NCBI GenBank assembly: GCA_002496565.1
Contig: DAKJ01000028.1
Location: 1-32,349 of the forward strand
Reading direction: 5' to 3'
Length of the DNA stretch: 32,349 bases
Source of the DNA: Methanosarcina sp. UBA289
Lineage (GTDB): Archaea > Halobacteriota > Methanosarcinia > Methanosarcinales > Methanosarcinaceae
The notes beneath the pieces are model-generated. The model was not told the DNA's origin and searched no databases. It worked only from the letters and a program-made list of their open reading frames with translations. A program made the position numbers and the translations under genes. This document shows positions 1 through 8,303 of this stretch, in pieces (position 1 is the stretch's first letter; each line of letters opens with the position of its first letter).

Positions 1-95
1 TGGAGTTTGAAGGAATTATTAACTTTCAGAGTTCCGGTTCAATAACTTAGGGACACGACCAAATTGTTAATCATAATTAATATAAAAGTAAAGTT

Positions 96-137
96 AAAAT
101 CACTTTATTTAAATAGCACATTGTTATATTAATTATT
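96..137 (+). repeat. Promoter-like repeat unit, copy 1
   Basis: This 42-base unit matches 435-476 except for roughly eight positions. Both contain AAAATCACT, then a box A-like TTTAAATA, then TTGTTATATTAA. A shorter, more diverged relative lies near 250-281 (AAAACCATT followed by ATTTAAATAG). The box A resemblance suggests repeated promoters, but repeat decay in AT-rich DNA is an alternative. Confidence 0.5.
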
Positions 138-434
138 GTAATAATTTAATTATTATTTTATCGTTTTATTTTAGTATTTTTATTTAAAAAACTGTGATAT
201 TTACAGCCTATTCAAAAAACAAATCTCGGGAGCAACAGGGTGATAAATTAAAACCATTATATTTAAATAGAGCTTTGTGCATGCTACTTTATACTATTTT
301 AGTAGTACTGGAATTATTTGGTAGTATCTGTTGGCGTTAAGTAGTATTTATAACGAGAAATATAATCAAAAAGAAAAACAATATTTGGGGGCTATTTTGT
401 CCATTATTCTCGTTAGTAATATAAATCTAAAAAG

Positions 435-476
435 AAAATCACTATCTTTAAATATGCCTTTGTTATATTAAGAATT
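435..476 (+). repeat. Promoter-like repeat unit, copy 2
   Basis: Second full copy of the unit at 96-137, with TTTAAATA near its centre. A TATA-like element here would place transcription starts near 475-485, giving an ech leader of roughly 280 nt. Other candidate boxes (for example TTATATAC near 579) would give shorter leaders. Confidence 0.45.
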
Positions 477-725
477 GGCAACATGTCGAATTTATCTCGA
501 CATTATCCACATATTATTATCTCTTGTGATTTTAATATAAGAATACTATAATATTTGTGGAATATTAGTCCATATTCTTATATACTCAGGGATTGCGCAG
601 TTGAGCTGAGAAATCAATATAGTATGCCATTCGAGAATATAAAATATAGGTTCTAAAAGCGTCCTATATATTGGGTTCTGTTTTTTAGCTGCGCAAATTC
701 CAACATCGTACGTTAGAAAATAAAC

Positions 726-753
726 AGATCGGAGGATTAATAGATCGGAGGAT
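726..753 (+). promoter_or_regulatory. Duplicated Shine-Dalgarno before echA
   Basis: The 12-base sequence AGATCGGAGGAT occurs at 726-737 and again at 742-753. The second copy puts GGAGGA seven bases before the echA ATG at 761, which is ideal spacing. The first lies 16 bases further upstream and has no start codon at a suitable distance. It may be a stand-by ribosome site or a chance tandem duplication. Confidence 0.6.
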
Positions 754-760
754 ACGCTGT

Positions 761-2677
761 ATGATAGAAAACACCGTTATGCTATTAATTTTAGTACCCT
801 TACTGTTTTCGTTATTATTTGTAGCCCTTCCCAAATCTCTATATAAAATTCTTGCTTGGGCTTTCTTCATAATTGGAGTAGTTTTATCAGTTACTTTAGT
901 ATTGGATTGTTTACCAACTGGTGGTGCTGGAGCCTTTGATGTCTCTGAGTCAAGTTTCCCAATGTTGGAAAATATTGTCCTTGTGCTAGAAGTACTAGTA
1001 ATACTATTTATTCTTGCTGTTTCAGCAAAATATAAAAACTGGCCTACACTTGGACTAGGAATAATTTCAGCAGCTTTATTTGCTTACACTTATGCCAATG
1101 TTCCAGGTGCTGAAGGTGCTTCTTTTAATATCGATCAATTTTCTCAGGTCATGATATTAATTGTTAATATAGTCGGTACTGCGATCATATTATTTGCAAC
1201 TGGTTATATGGATATTTATGAAGAGCACAGACATCTGCACAGACAAAAGACATTTTACTTTACAATGAGCTTCTTCCTGGCAGCCATGAATGGTCTGGTA
1301 ATGGTTGACACACTGGGATGGCTGTTTCTTTTCTGGGAAATCACAACTCTATGTTCGTTCGTGTTGATCTCATATAACATGGACCAGGAAGGAATAAACA
1401 ACGGTTTCAGGGCGCTGGCTTTAAACCTGGTTGGTGGAATTACTTTTTCGATAGCCATCATCTTACTCAGTACTAAGTTCAATATCTCTACCCTTTCCGG
1501 AGTCGGAACTGACGCTGCTGCTGCTGCTGTAGCTCTTCCTGTTGCCTTACTCTGCATTGCAGGCTTTGCAAAATCTGCTCAGATGCCTTTCCAAAGCTGG
1601 CTCTTAGGGGCAATGGTAGCTCCCACTCCTGTTTCGGCATTACTTCACTCAAGCACGATGGTAAACGCAGGTGTTTACTTAATTGTCAAGCTTGTACCAG
1701 CTTATGCTAACACCTCCCTCGGAACAGCCATCGCAGTTTACGGTAGCTTTACCTTTGTTATGTGTTCAGCTTTAGCCTTATCTCAAAGAAATGCTAAAAG
1801 AGTACTTGCATATTCAACCATTGCAAACCTTGGATTAATTATCGCAAGCGCCGGAATTGGTACACCTCTGGCTGTAGCTGCTGCGATTATGCTTATCCTG
1901 TTCCACGCAATATCAAAAGCTCTCCTCTTCCTGTGCACAGGTGAAATTGAGCACACTATCGGAAGCAGAGATATCGAGGACATGTCAGGATTAATAAAGA
2001 AGGCTCCTCTTCTCACCACTCTTGCAGCTCTGGGAATGGTCTCCATGCTCTTACCTCCTTTCGGAGTACTGCTCACAAAGTGGGTGTCAATGGAAGCTGC
2101 TTCAAGCAACCCTGTTGTCATAGTCTTCCTTATCCTTGGGAGTGCACTCACTACAGTTTACTACGCTAAGTGGCTTGGAACAATCTTATCATCCAGCATG
2201 GACAAAAATGCAGTTCCGCATAAAAAACCGGAAACTTATTTCCCACTGTCCTTCCTTGGATTAGCCATTGTAGTTACAAGTATTTTTGTATTCTCAATAT
2301 ACCATTATTTCATTGAACCTCAGGTAAATATTTTGCTCAAAGCTGTTCCTACAATCTCCGGACAGGCTGGACAATTTACCACTGAAATAGGGGCATTTGC
2401 CTATGCAGCAATATTTGTAGTGCTTGCTCTAGCTATTCTGATCTATCTTGCTACCAAGAGTATGTTCAAACCTCGTATGACTAGCTATTATATGTGTGGG
2501 GAAAACAACCTTGAAAGGGACAGATTGATGTTCAGAAATGGGCTTTGCAGTTACGAGAAAAGCAGCGTATCTAACATATATCTCCAGAATACTTTTGGAG
2601 AAAGTAAACTTACAACACTAGGATACGCGATTTCCATAATTCTTATTGTAATTGCACTGGCAGGAGGAGTATTATGA
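761..2677 (+). CDS. echA: Ech hydrogenase subunit EchA (NuoL/Mrp-like)
   Basis: Large integral membrane subunit of the energy-converting [NiFe] hydrogenase Ech, related to NuoL of complex I and MrpA/D antiporters. It is thought to form the ion channel that couples reversible ferredoxin oxidation and H2 formation to proton or sodium translocation. The 638-residue product is almost entirely hydrophobic helices. It shows the family's core motifs: a lysine-containing helix around residues 265-280 (GFAKSAQMPFQSWL) and the LLHSSTMVNAG motif near residue 294. The C-terminal 70 residues contain a more polar segment with Met-Cys-Gly. The start is set by GGAGGA seven bases upstream. The stop overlaps the echB start by four bases (ATGA), so the two are translationally coupled. 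It is the first gene of a six-gene operon. Confidence 0.95.
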   Translation: MIENTVMLLILVPLLFSLLFVALPKSLYKILAWAFFIIGVVLSVTLVLDCLPTGGAGAFDVSESSFPMLENIVLVLEVLVILFILAVSAKYKNWPTLGLGIISAALFAYTYANVPGAEGASFNIDQFSQVMILIVNIVGTAIILFATGYMDIYEEHRHLHRQKTFYFTMSFFLAAMNGLVMVDTLGWLFLFWEITTLCSFVLISYNMDQEGINNGFRALALNLVGGITFSIAIILLSTKFNISTLSGVGTDAAAAAVALPVALLCIAGFAKSAQMPFQSWLLGAMVAPTPVSALLHSSTMVNAGVYLIVKLVPAYANTSLGTAIAVYGSFTFVMCSALALSQRNAKRVLAYSTIANLGLIIASAGIGTPLAVAAAIMLILFHAISKALLFLCTGEIEHTIGSRDIEDMSGLIKKAPLLTTLAALGMVSMLLPPFGVLLTKWVSMEAASSNPVVIVFLILGSALTTVYYAKWLGTILSSSMDKNAVPHKKPETYFPLSFLGLAIVVTSIFVFSIYHYFIEPQVNILLKAVPTISGQAGQFTTEIGAFAYAAIFVVLALAILIYLATKSMFKPRMTSYYMCGENNLERDRLMFRNGLCSYEKSSVSNIYLQNTFGESKLTTLGYAISIILIVIALAGGVL

Positions 2678-3537
2678 ACAATATTTTATTAGCTGTTCTT
2701 GTTTTAATTGGTGCTCCTATCATCGGCTGTTTAGCTTCAGGAGTTGACAGGAAAATCACCGCAAGATTGCAGGGTAGAGTAGGTCCTCCTCTTTTGCAGC
2801 CATATTATGATGTTAAGAAGCTCCTCAGCAAAGACAACATGGTTGTAAATGCATCTCAAAACTTTTACGCAGTCGTGTACCTGGTCTTTATCATTTTGAG
2901 CCTATTGATGTTAGTCTTCGAACAGGACTTCTTGATGATAATCTTCGTGTACACAGTAGCTTCGGTAGCTCTTATTGTGGGAGGAATGAGCACTGGTTCT
3001 CCATACGCCAGAGTAGGAAGTTCAAGGGAAATAATGGCTATACTGTCCTATGAGCCAGTTTTAATTTTATATGCTCTTGCAATCTACTTGCTTACCGGTA
3101 CTTTCAAATTATCTGCGCTATTAGACAAATCATCCCCTCTGCTGATGTATACGCCTCTTATATTCATAGCAATGATAGTTGTTCTGAATATAAAATTGAA
3201 GAAATCACCCTTTGACTATTCAACCTCTCACCACGGTCACCAAGAGCTGGTTAAAGGTATGACAACCGAATATTCAGGGCCAGGGTTTGCCACCATTGAA
3301 ATCGCACACTTCTATGAATACGTGTTCTTAACAGGACTCATATTCTTATTCTGGGCATCAAACCCAATAATAGGTGTGCTTATAGGTATCATTGCTTACT
3401 TGCTTGTAATTGTTATAGACAACATTACTGCAAGAGTATACTGGCAGTGGATGCTCAAACTGAGTTGGTCAGTTCTGCTAATAATTTCAATTGTGAACAT
3501 AGCATTCCTGTACGTTAGCGGAGCCCAATTAGCTTAA
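2674..3537 (+). CDS. echB: Ech hydrogenase subunit EchB (NuoH-like)
   Basis: Membrane subunit related to NuoH of complex I and HycD of formate hydrogenlyase. It anchors the hydrophilic hydrogenase module and contributes the interface where redox chemistry meets ion transport. The 287 residues form about eight hydrophobic helices. The hallmark GRVGPPLLQPYYDVKKL lies at residues 34-50, followed by SREIMAILSYEP in the middle and the acidic HQELVKGMTTEYSGP loop further on, both typical of the family. The ATG overlaps the echA stop, and an SD (GGAGGAG) sits at the very end of echA. echC follows after 14 bases. Length and motifs agree with known EchB proteins. Confidence 0.95.
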   Translation: MNNILLAVLVLIGAPIIGCLASGVDRKITARLQGRVGPPLLQPYYDVKKLLSKDNMVVNASQNFYAVVYLVFIILSLLMLVFEQDFLMIIFVYTVASVALIVGGMSTGSPYARVGSSREIMAILSYEPVLILYALAIYLLTGTFKLSALLDKSSPLLMYTPLIFIAMIVVLNIKLKKSPFDYSTSHHGHQELVKGMTTEYSGPGFATIEIAHFYEYVFLTGLIFLFWASNPIIGVLIGIIAYLLVIVIDNITARVYWQWMLKLSWSVLLIISIVNIAFLYVSGAQLA

Positions 3538-3551
3538 AAAGAGGGACACTT

Positions 3552-4022
3552 ATGAGTTTGGCAAAATCCCCATGGATTATACATGTAAACGTGAACAGTT
3601 GCAATGGCTGTGATATTGAAGTAGTAGCTTGTCTTACTCCTCTATATGATGCTGAAAGATTCGGTGTTCTAAACATCGGTACTCCCAAGCAAGCTGATAT
3701 AATGGTAGTTACAGGCTCAGTGAATTATAAAAGTGTAAATGTGCTTAAAAACATTTACAACCAGATTCCTGATCCAAAAGTCGTTTTAGCTGTAGGCGCC
3801 TGTGCATCTACAGGTGGAATATTCCACGATTGCTATAATGTGATAGGTGGAGTAGACCAGGTCATACCTGTAGATGCATATGTTCCCGGATGCTGCCCAA
3901 GGCCTGAAGCCATACTTGATGGCGTAGTAGCAGCACTTTCAATACTTGAAGAGAAGAAGAAAGGGAATATCAAAGGAAAGGAAGTAAAATTGAAAGGAAA
4001 CGAGGTGCCATCCAATGCCTGA
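3552..4022 (+). CDS. echC: Ech hydrogenase small subunit EchC (NuoB-like)
   Basis: Small electron-transfer subunit of the [NiFe] hydrogenase, homologous to NuoB. It carries the proximal [4Fe-4S] cluster that passes electrons between the NiFe site in EchE and the ferredoxin-like EchF. The 156-residue protein has cysteines in the expected arrangement: Cys17 and Cys20 (CNGCD), Cys84 (GACAS), and Cys114/Cys115 (PGCCPRPEA). The acidic residue after CNGC is typical of the group 4 / complex I lineage. There is no twin-arginine signal, consistent with a cytoplasmic-facing complex. GAGGGA precedes the ATG. The end overlaps echD by eight bases, and the last 30 residues are lysine-rich. Confidence 0.95.
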   Translation: MSLAKSPWIIHVNVNSCNGCDIEVVACLTPLYDAERFGVLNIGTPKQADIMVVTGSVNYKSVNVLKNIYNQIPDPKVVLAVGACASTGGIFHDCYNVIGGVDQVIPVDAYVPGCCPRPEAILDGVVAALSILEEKKKGNIKGKEVKLKGNEVPSNA

Positions 4023-4368
4023 TAATGTGATTCAAAATATAACAGAAATTAAAAGCATGCCAGAAGTGCTAAAAGCTGTTGAGGGTATGAAAGGTGATGG
4101 CTATCGATACGTTACTATGATATGCCTGAAAGCTAACGAAGGCCACGAGTTAATATATGTCTTCGAGAAAGATGACAAACTAAAGCACCTGAGGTACTTT
4201 GTAAAACCCGGTGAGAAACCCAAGAGTGTATCAGGTATTTACCTATGTGCACTTTTGATTGAGAATGAGTACCAGGATCTCTTCGGATTGACCTTCGAAG
4301 GTTTAGCAATCGACTATAAGGGCCACCTTTACTTAACGCCAAACAGTCCAAAAACTCCTTTGGCTTAA
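4015..4368 (+). CDS. echD: Ech hydrogenase subunit EchD (NuoC-like)
   Basis: Small soluble subunit related to NuoC / the 30 kDa subunit of complex I. It carries no cofactor and has a structural role between EchE and the small subunits. The 117-residue product contains the weakly conserved NuoC core, including VSGIYLCALLIENEYQDLFGL near residues 73-93, whose E-x2-DLFG portion is the best-preserved family mark. The ATG lies inside the end of echC, and GAGGTG eight bases upstream acts as SD, so translation is probably coupled. Sequence conservation is low, as is normal for EchD; position in the operon supports the assignment. Confidence 0.92.
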   Translation: MPDNVIQNITEIKSMPEVLKAVEGMKGDGYRYVTMICLKANEGHELIYVFEKDDKLKHLRYFVKPGEKPKSVSGIYLCALLIENEYQDLFGLTFEGLAIDYKGHLYLTPNSPKTPLA

Positions 4369-4389
4369 AGCATTTGAGAGGAGAATCAC

Positions 4390-5466
4390 ATGACAACCGT
4401 AATACCTTTTGGTCCTCAGCACCCCGTTTTACCCGAACCAGTTTCGCTAAAACTCGAGATTGACAACGATGTTGTTGTTGGAGTACTTCCCTCACTGGGT
4501 TATGTACACAGAGGGCTTGAGAAATTCATAGACACAAAGGACTACAACCAAACGATGTACATCTGCGAAAGAATTTGTGGAATCTGCAGTGGCATCCACG
4601 GTATAACTTATTCAAGGGCAGTCGAAAAACTATTCGATGTCGAAATCCCTGAAAGAGCTCAGTATTTAAGAGTAATAAATAGTGAGCTCTGCAGAATTCA
4701 CAGTCACCTTCTCTGGCTTGGCCTGTTCGCAGATGGTTTCGGATTTGAAAGTCTCTTTTATGAGTGCTGGAAGTACAGAGAAGATGTACTGGATTTGTTA
4801 GAGAGATTCACTGGAAACAGAGTTATACACTCCATGTCCAAAGTTGGAGGAGCTTCCAGAGATTTGACTAAAGAACAGATTGATCAGATTCTGAAGACTC
4901 TTGATGACCTGGAACCCAAAGTCAAAAATATAGAAAAAGTGTTTGTAAACAATTACACCGTAAAGAAAAGGCTTGTGGGATTAGGTGTAATGTCAAAGCA
5001 GCTTGCATATGAGGCAGGAACTGCTGGTCCTACACTTAGAGGAAGCGGTAATGCTGTTGATGTGAGAAATACCGCAGACTGGGATATCTACAGGGATCTC
5101 GGTTTTAAGACAGCCACCGAAAAAGAAGGAGATTGCTACGGCAGAACCAAAGTAAGAATCGATGAAATATACGAGTCTATTAAGCTGGTGAGGAATGCAA
5201 TTTCCAAGCTGCCTGATGGTGAGATTGCAACACGTGTAAAGGGTTTCCCTACTGGTGAAGCGATTATGAGAGCAGAGCAGCCCAGAGGTGAAGTTGTATA
5301 CTATGTGAAAGGTAATGGTACCAAAAACCTGGAGAGACTTAAAGTAAGGACACCTACCTTTGCAAACATACCTTCACTGTTACTTATGTTACCAGGCGTC
5401 AAACTTGCTGATGTGCCTATAGTTGTACTTACTATAGATCCCTGCATTAGCTGCACTGAAAGATAA
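4390..5466 (+). CDS. echE: Ech hydrogenase catalytic large subunit EchE
   Basis: Catalytic subunit holding the NiFe active site for reversible H2 formation, homologous to NuoD. The 358-residue protein shows both nickel-binding cysteine pairs: Cys63 and Cys66 in RICGIC, and Cys352 and Cys355 in DPCISCTER at the extreme C-terminus. The chain ends three residues after the last ligand, so there is no C-terminal extension for a maturation protease to remove; this is the known state of Ech large subunits. Other family features are GPQHPVLPEP near the N-terminus and the PRGEVVYYV segment near residue 298. GAGGAG nine bases before the ATG is the SD. Confidence 0.96.
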   Translation: MTTVIPFGPQHPVLPEPVSLKLEIDNDVVVGVLPSLGYVHRGLEKFIDTKDYNQTMYICERICGICSGIHGITYSRAVEKLFDVEIPERAQYLRVINSELCRIHSHLLWLGLFADGFGFESLFYECWKYREDVLDLLERFTGNRVIHSMSKVGGASRDLTKEQIDQILKTLDDLEPKVKNIEKVFVNNYTVKKRLVGLGVMSKQLAYEAGTAGPTLRGSGNAVDVRNTADWDIYRDLGFKTATEKEGDCYGRTKVRIDEIYESIKLVRNAISKLPDGEIATRVKGFPTGEAIMRAEQPRGEVVYYVKGNGTKNLERLKVRTPTFANIPSLLLMLPGVKLADVPIVVLTIDPCISCTER

Positions 5467-5483
5467 AAAGAAGGGTGATATTA

Positions 5484-5843
5484 ATGGGCATGTTAAACCT
5501 TGTATTAGCAAATGTTTCTCGTAAACCTGCTACCAGACTTTATCCCTTCGAGGTAAGGGCACCTTTTAAAGAGTTCAAAGGAAGAATCGTTTTCAACCCT
5601 GATAACTGTATTCTCTGCGGACTATGTCAAAAGAAATGTCCACCTGATGCAATAACAGTTACTAAGGCAGACAAAACATGGGAACTCAATGTATTTAGAT
5701 GCATTATGTGCACTGAATGCGTTAATGGGTGCCCAAAAGATTGTATATCAATCTCTAATGAAAGAGCAAAGACTGGTGCTAAAGAGTTTATAAAAATAGT
5801 GGTTCCAAAAGTAGATACTCCAAAAGCAGCACCTTCAAAATAA
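5484..5843 (+). CDS. echF: Ech hydrogenase polyferredoxin subunit EchF (NuoI-like)
   Basis: Electron-entry subunit with two [4Fe-4S] clusters that exchanges electrons with soluble ferredoxin. Counting from this ATG, the first cluster motif uses Cys42, 45, 48 and 52 (CILCGLCQKKCPP) and the second Cys73, 76, 79 and 83 (CIMCTECVNGCPK). Both are followed by proline, as in NuoI. A GTG at 5475 is also in frame but sits inside the SD (AAGGGTGAT), so the ATG at 5484 is preferred; 5490 is a further option. The C-terminal tail is rich in lysine and alanine and lacks motifs. It is the last gene of the operon and is followed by T-runs and a hairpin. Confidence 0.94.
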   Translation: MGMLNLVLANVSRKPATRLYPFEVRAPFKEFKGRIVFNPDNCILCGLCQKKCPPDAITVTKADKTWELNVFRCIMCTECVNGCPKDCISISNERAKTGAKEFIKIVVPKVDTPKAAPSK

Positions 5844-5862
5844 GAATTTAATATTTAATTAA

Positions 5863-5900
5863 TTCTTTTTTGATCCTGCTTTTAATTTTTTTCAATTTTT
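5863..5900 (+). terminator. Oligo-T terminator of the ech operon
   Basis: Several T-runs of five to seven bases begin about 20 bases after the echF stop. Archaeal RNA polymerase terminates on such U-rich tracts without requiring a hairpin, so this is the likely 3' end of the ech message. Confidence 0.55.
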
Positions 5901-5948
5901 ATTACTGAAAAACAATACTTAATGTTCTCCGATCTAAGTATGGCATCT

Positions 5949-5975
5949 AAGGGAATCCTCTAGAGGGATTCCTTT
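5949..5975. terminator. Hairpin downstream of echF
   Basis: Ten-base stem (AAGGGAATCC, 5949-5958, with GGATTCCTTT, 5966-5975; one G-T pair) around a 7-base loop. It lies about 105 bases after the echF stop in a convergent spacer, so it may protect or define 3' ends from either side. No long T-run follows directly on the plus strand. Confidence 0.45.
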
Positions 5976-6018
5976 AAAAAGCCATTCAGGCAGAAAAAGC
6001 GTTTTCTCTTAATTTCTA

Positions 6019-6127
6019 GTTTTCTTTTAATTTCTATTTTTATTGATTTCTGTACCTATCAACACTGCCGATTTTGAAAGTGTCTTAATTGTTTTCTTTT
6101 AATTTCTATTTCTATTGATTTCTTTAC
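6019..6127. repeat. Pair of 37-base direct repeats
   Basis: The unit beginning GTTTTCTTTTAATTTC occurs at 6019-6055 and 6091-6127 with two mismatches, separated by 35 unrelated bases. It is pyrimidine-rich on the plus strand and lies in non-coding DNA. No function is evident. Confidence 0.6.
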
Positions 6128-6411
6128 TTTGTTTACCTCACAAGATCTTCTCTCTACCTCAGTTCCCACTTCAGTCCCCATAGCATCATCTTTTTTTCTT
6201 CGTGCTTTACGAGTACTTTTTAAGATAATATCGTAAATATTTTTGCTCTAAACGCTTGTCAGCTAATCTGAGAAATAGCTGCTATGAGCATAGTAATGGC
6301 AATGGATTCGGGAATCTACCTTTTCTAGCTCATTAATTTTTAACTAGGAAACAGTTATAAAAACTCTTAATTAGAAAGTTTAACTTTGTTTATTTTCCTT
6401 AAAAAGTGTCT

Positions 6412-6936
6412 TCATTCCTGCCGAATCCAGGCCATAGGAATGTCAGCTTCCAGTTCTCCGGCTTTGCCAGAAATTCGCTTTTCAAGCCTACCTTCAGCCC
6501 TGAAACCAAATTTTTTGTAAAATCTTATGGCTTTTTGATTGCTTTCCTTTGCAATGAGTTCAACTCTGAGGATCTCAGGATGCTTTGATTTTATTTCTTT
6601 AAAAAGGGTTCGAAAGAGCAATGATCCTATCCCTTTACCCTGATAGTCTGGATGCACAGCTATTGTAAGGTCACTGAAAAGATGCGAAAAAACCCTTATA
6701 CCCGGGCTGCAAGTGTGAACTTCCGCGATCAGGAATTCAGGATTTGAAGGATCTTCAATTGTCAGAATGATTCCTGTCTCATGACATCTCTCAATAAAGT
6801 TTCGGACATAAGCTTCAGTGACCTCATCGGCTTGCCTTGCGATCCCGCTTGAGTGGGATGCAACAGCCTTATAAAGTACCATGATTTTATGCAGATCCGA
6901 AAGTTTTGCTCCTCTGACGCTGTATTCCAGTTGCAT
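6412..6936 (-). CDS. GNAT-family N-acetyltransferase
   Basis: Cytoplasmic acetyl-CoA-dependent N-acetyltransferase of the GNAT superfamily; the acceptor cannot be deduced. The 174-residue protein carries the acetyl-CoA pyrophosphate-binding motif (HPDYQGKGIGSLLF, the Q-x2-G-x-G/A pattern) preceded by a beta strand. It ends with the usual AIRFYKKFGFRAEGRLEKR segment, where the tyrosine in FYKKFGF is the common general-acid position. The ATG at 6936 is chosen because GGGG lies nine bases upstream; an in-frame TTG at 6945 abuts the SD. It stands alone, convergent with the ech operon, and may acetylate a small amine, a peptide or a protein N-terminus. Confidence 0.85.
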   Translation of the reverse strand: MQLEYSVRGAKLSDLHKIMVLYKAVASHSSGIARQADEVTEAYVRNFIERCHETGIILTIEDPSNPEFLIAEVHTCSPGIRVFSHLFSDLTIAVHPDYQGKGIGSLLFRTLFKEIKSKHPEILRVELIAKESNQKAIRFYKKFGFRAEGRLEKRISGKAGELEADIPMAWIRQE

Positions 6937-7204
6937 TTTACCCAACCCCTTTTAAGAAAAAAATCAACATGACAATATTAAAACATATCCCTATACATGT
7001 CAGGAGACTAAGAAAGTTGCCTCAAGTCAGACCTTATTCGGAAATTTCTGGAATTAATAGAAATTACAAACAATATAGGAACTGAGTGAGAGTAAGGAAT
7101 CCGATGATTACTCAGGTAAAATTCCAGAAAAACTATTAAGAGCCAGAAAATTAGTTAAGCTTTTATTCTTTCCTCTAGCATGTTAATATTGAAAGAATGA
7201 AAAG

Positions 7205-7654
7205 ATGAACAGGAGATGCTGGTTAACGAGTAGACTTCCTTTTCCCAATACAGGTCCGGAGATTAATTTTGATAAACAGTGGGCTTTTGAAATTGCTTAC
7301 TTTACTCAGCATGTAGGGACTGATATCAGGAAGCTCGGGGATCTTCTAAATGCTAGGGATTATGTCGAGTCGCGCCTCTTGGTATCAGAAATGAAACAGA
7401 GAGCAGAGTACGAAAAAACTGTCCAGCCTGACTTCAGGACTTCGGGTGATCTTGTAAAGGCCCGCAAGCTGTTCAACAGCTTTCTGGATGAGTGCGTTAA
7501 TTTTGCCGAACTTTTGAGGATCACAACAATCCAGGAAGAAACCGGGTGTGAAGAAATTATGGACAAGCCTGAACAGATCAGAAATTCAATCGATAGACTG
7601 AACCTTCTTAAAGAGATGTTGACCGATGAACTTTGTTTTCATGGCTGGTACTAA
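7205..7654 (+). CDS. Unrecognised helical protein, 149 aa
   Basis: I do not recognise this protein. It is predicted to be soluble and mostly helical, with alternating charged and hydrophobic residues from about residue 25 to the end (for example KQRAEYEKT and NSIDRLNLLKEMLTDEL), suggesting a helical bundle or coiled coil. It has no signal peptide, membrane segment or metal motif; the few cysteines are scattered. The SD is weak (AAAAGATG context), so the start is uncertain. Codon use and GC content resemble neighbouring genes and differ from the flanking AT-rich spacers, which argues that it is real. It is monocistronic, with 650 bases before the helicase gene. Confidence 0.6.
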   Translation: MNRRCWLTSRLPFPNTGPEINFDKQWAFEIAYFTQHVGTDIRKLGDLLNARDYVESRLLVSEMKQRAEYEKTVQPDFRTSGDLVKARKLFNSFLDECVNFAELLRITTIQEETGCEEIMDKPEQIRNSIDRLNLLKEMLTDELCFHGWY

Positions 7655-8303
7655 TGAATAGCTAGTATCATAAACTTTATTCATTCTTGTCCAAAAAGTC
7701 CTATCTGAAGCCTTATTTTATCTTTAAGCACTGGCTGTAATTCTAAGCATTCTATTAAATCTGCAACTGCGATCTGTATTGTAATTACTGCCCATACATC
7801 TAAGGCAATTACTACCTATAAGTCAAATTTTCTGAAAATTGGCAGTGTATGATTTAAGGGTTTTTCCGGATAATGAAAGCTTTTATTATTAAAGATCTCA
7901 CTAAAAGGGTAGCAAAGAGTTATATATAGGAAAAAGAGTACAGGGTTACTATTCAAGTTAAAGGTTATTTAATCTAATATTATTTAATCTAATAATTCAG
8001 TCTGCCTGTATCACAGGGAAGAACTCAAAAAAGCGTCCGGAACTTATCCAAGAAAATCTAATTTTGCTGTATAAGTTTTATGTATATCGGTTTGAATTTC
8101 CCTGGTCCTTAGGCACCTTCTCGCATTCCCGGGGATATTAACCATTTATACGGCGTGTTTACCTGTTTTTAGCTGGTATCATGTACCGGTTTTGATAAGT
8201 GGCCTCTTCCGCAAAGGATACTGCCGGGTATGCGGCAGAGTATATATGTAGCAGACCTGCAAGTTGCACGATCTGTAAAAATTGTCAATATTTGAGTGAG
8301 TAC
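7655..8303. other. Long spacer and leader before the DEAD-box helicase gene
   Basis: No separate gene is seen. The stretch has a box A-like ATATATAG near 7920, a direct repeat of TTATTTAATCTAATA around 7965-7996, and another TATA-like element near 8080-8090. From about 8100 the GC content rises, and a small stem (CTGCCG, 8221-8226, with CGGCAG, 8233-8238) appears, consistent with a transcribed structured leader of about 200 nt. An in-frame GTG at 8199 opens a 35-codon N-terminal extension, judged untranslated. Confidence 0.5.

Larger units (their letters stand above)
1..760. other. AT-rich region upstream of echA
   Basis: No convincing gene is visible here. The stretch is very AT-rich. It carries three promoter-like units, each built around ATTTAAATA or TTTAAATA (about 96-137, 250-281 and 435-476), a long-range inverted repeat (593-600 with 689-696), and two copies of a 12-base sequence containing the SD just before echA. 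It probably holds the ech promoter or promoters and a long 5' leader. The transcription start cannot be fixed from the sequence. Confidence 0.6.
5844..6411. other. Spacer after echF, with T-runs, a hairpin and a 37-base repeat
   Basis: Convergent spacer between the ech operon and the minus-strand acetyltransferase. I see no gene. It contains T-runs just after echF (about 5863-5900), a strong hairpin (5949-5975), and two copies of a 37-base T-rich sequence at 6019-6055 and 6091-6127 differing at two positions. Confidence 0.6.

Noticed and set aside
685..870. Minus-strand frame over the echA start
   Set aside because: It overlaps the echA coding region and its SD; composition is that of an antisense shadow.
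6019..6127. Possible CRISPR-like repeat pair after the ech operon
   Set aside because: Only two copies of a low-complexity T-rich unit, no palindromic ends, no cas genes nearby.
8199..8303. N-terminal extension of the DEAD-box helicase from GTG 8199 with a CxxC-type motif
   Set aside because: The extension has no SD, sits where a structured leader is likely, and the usual helicase N-terminus begins at ATG 8304.
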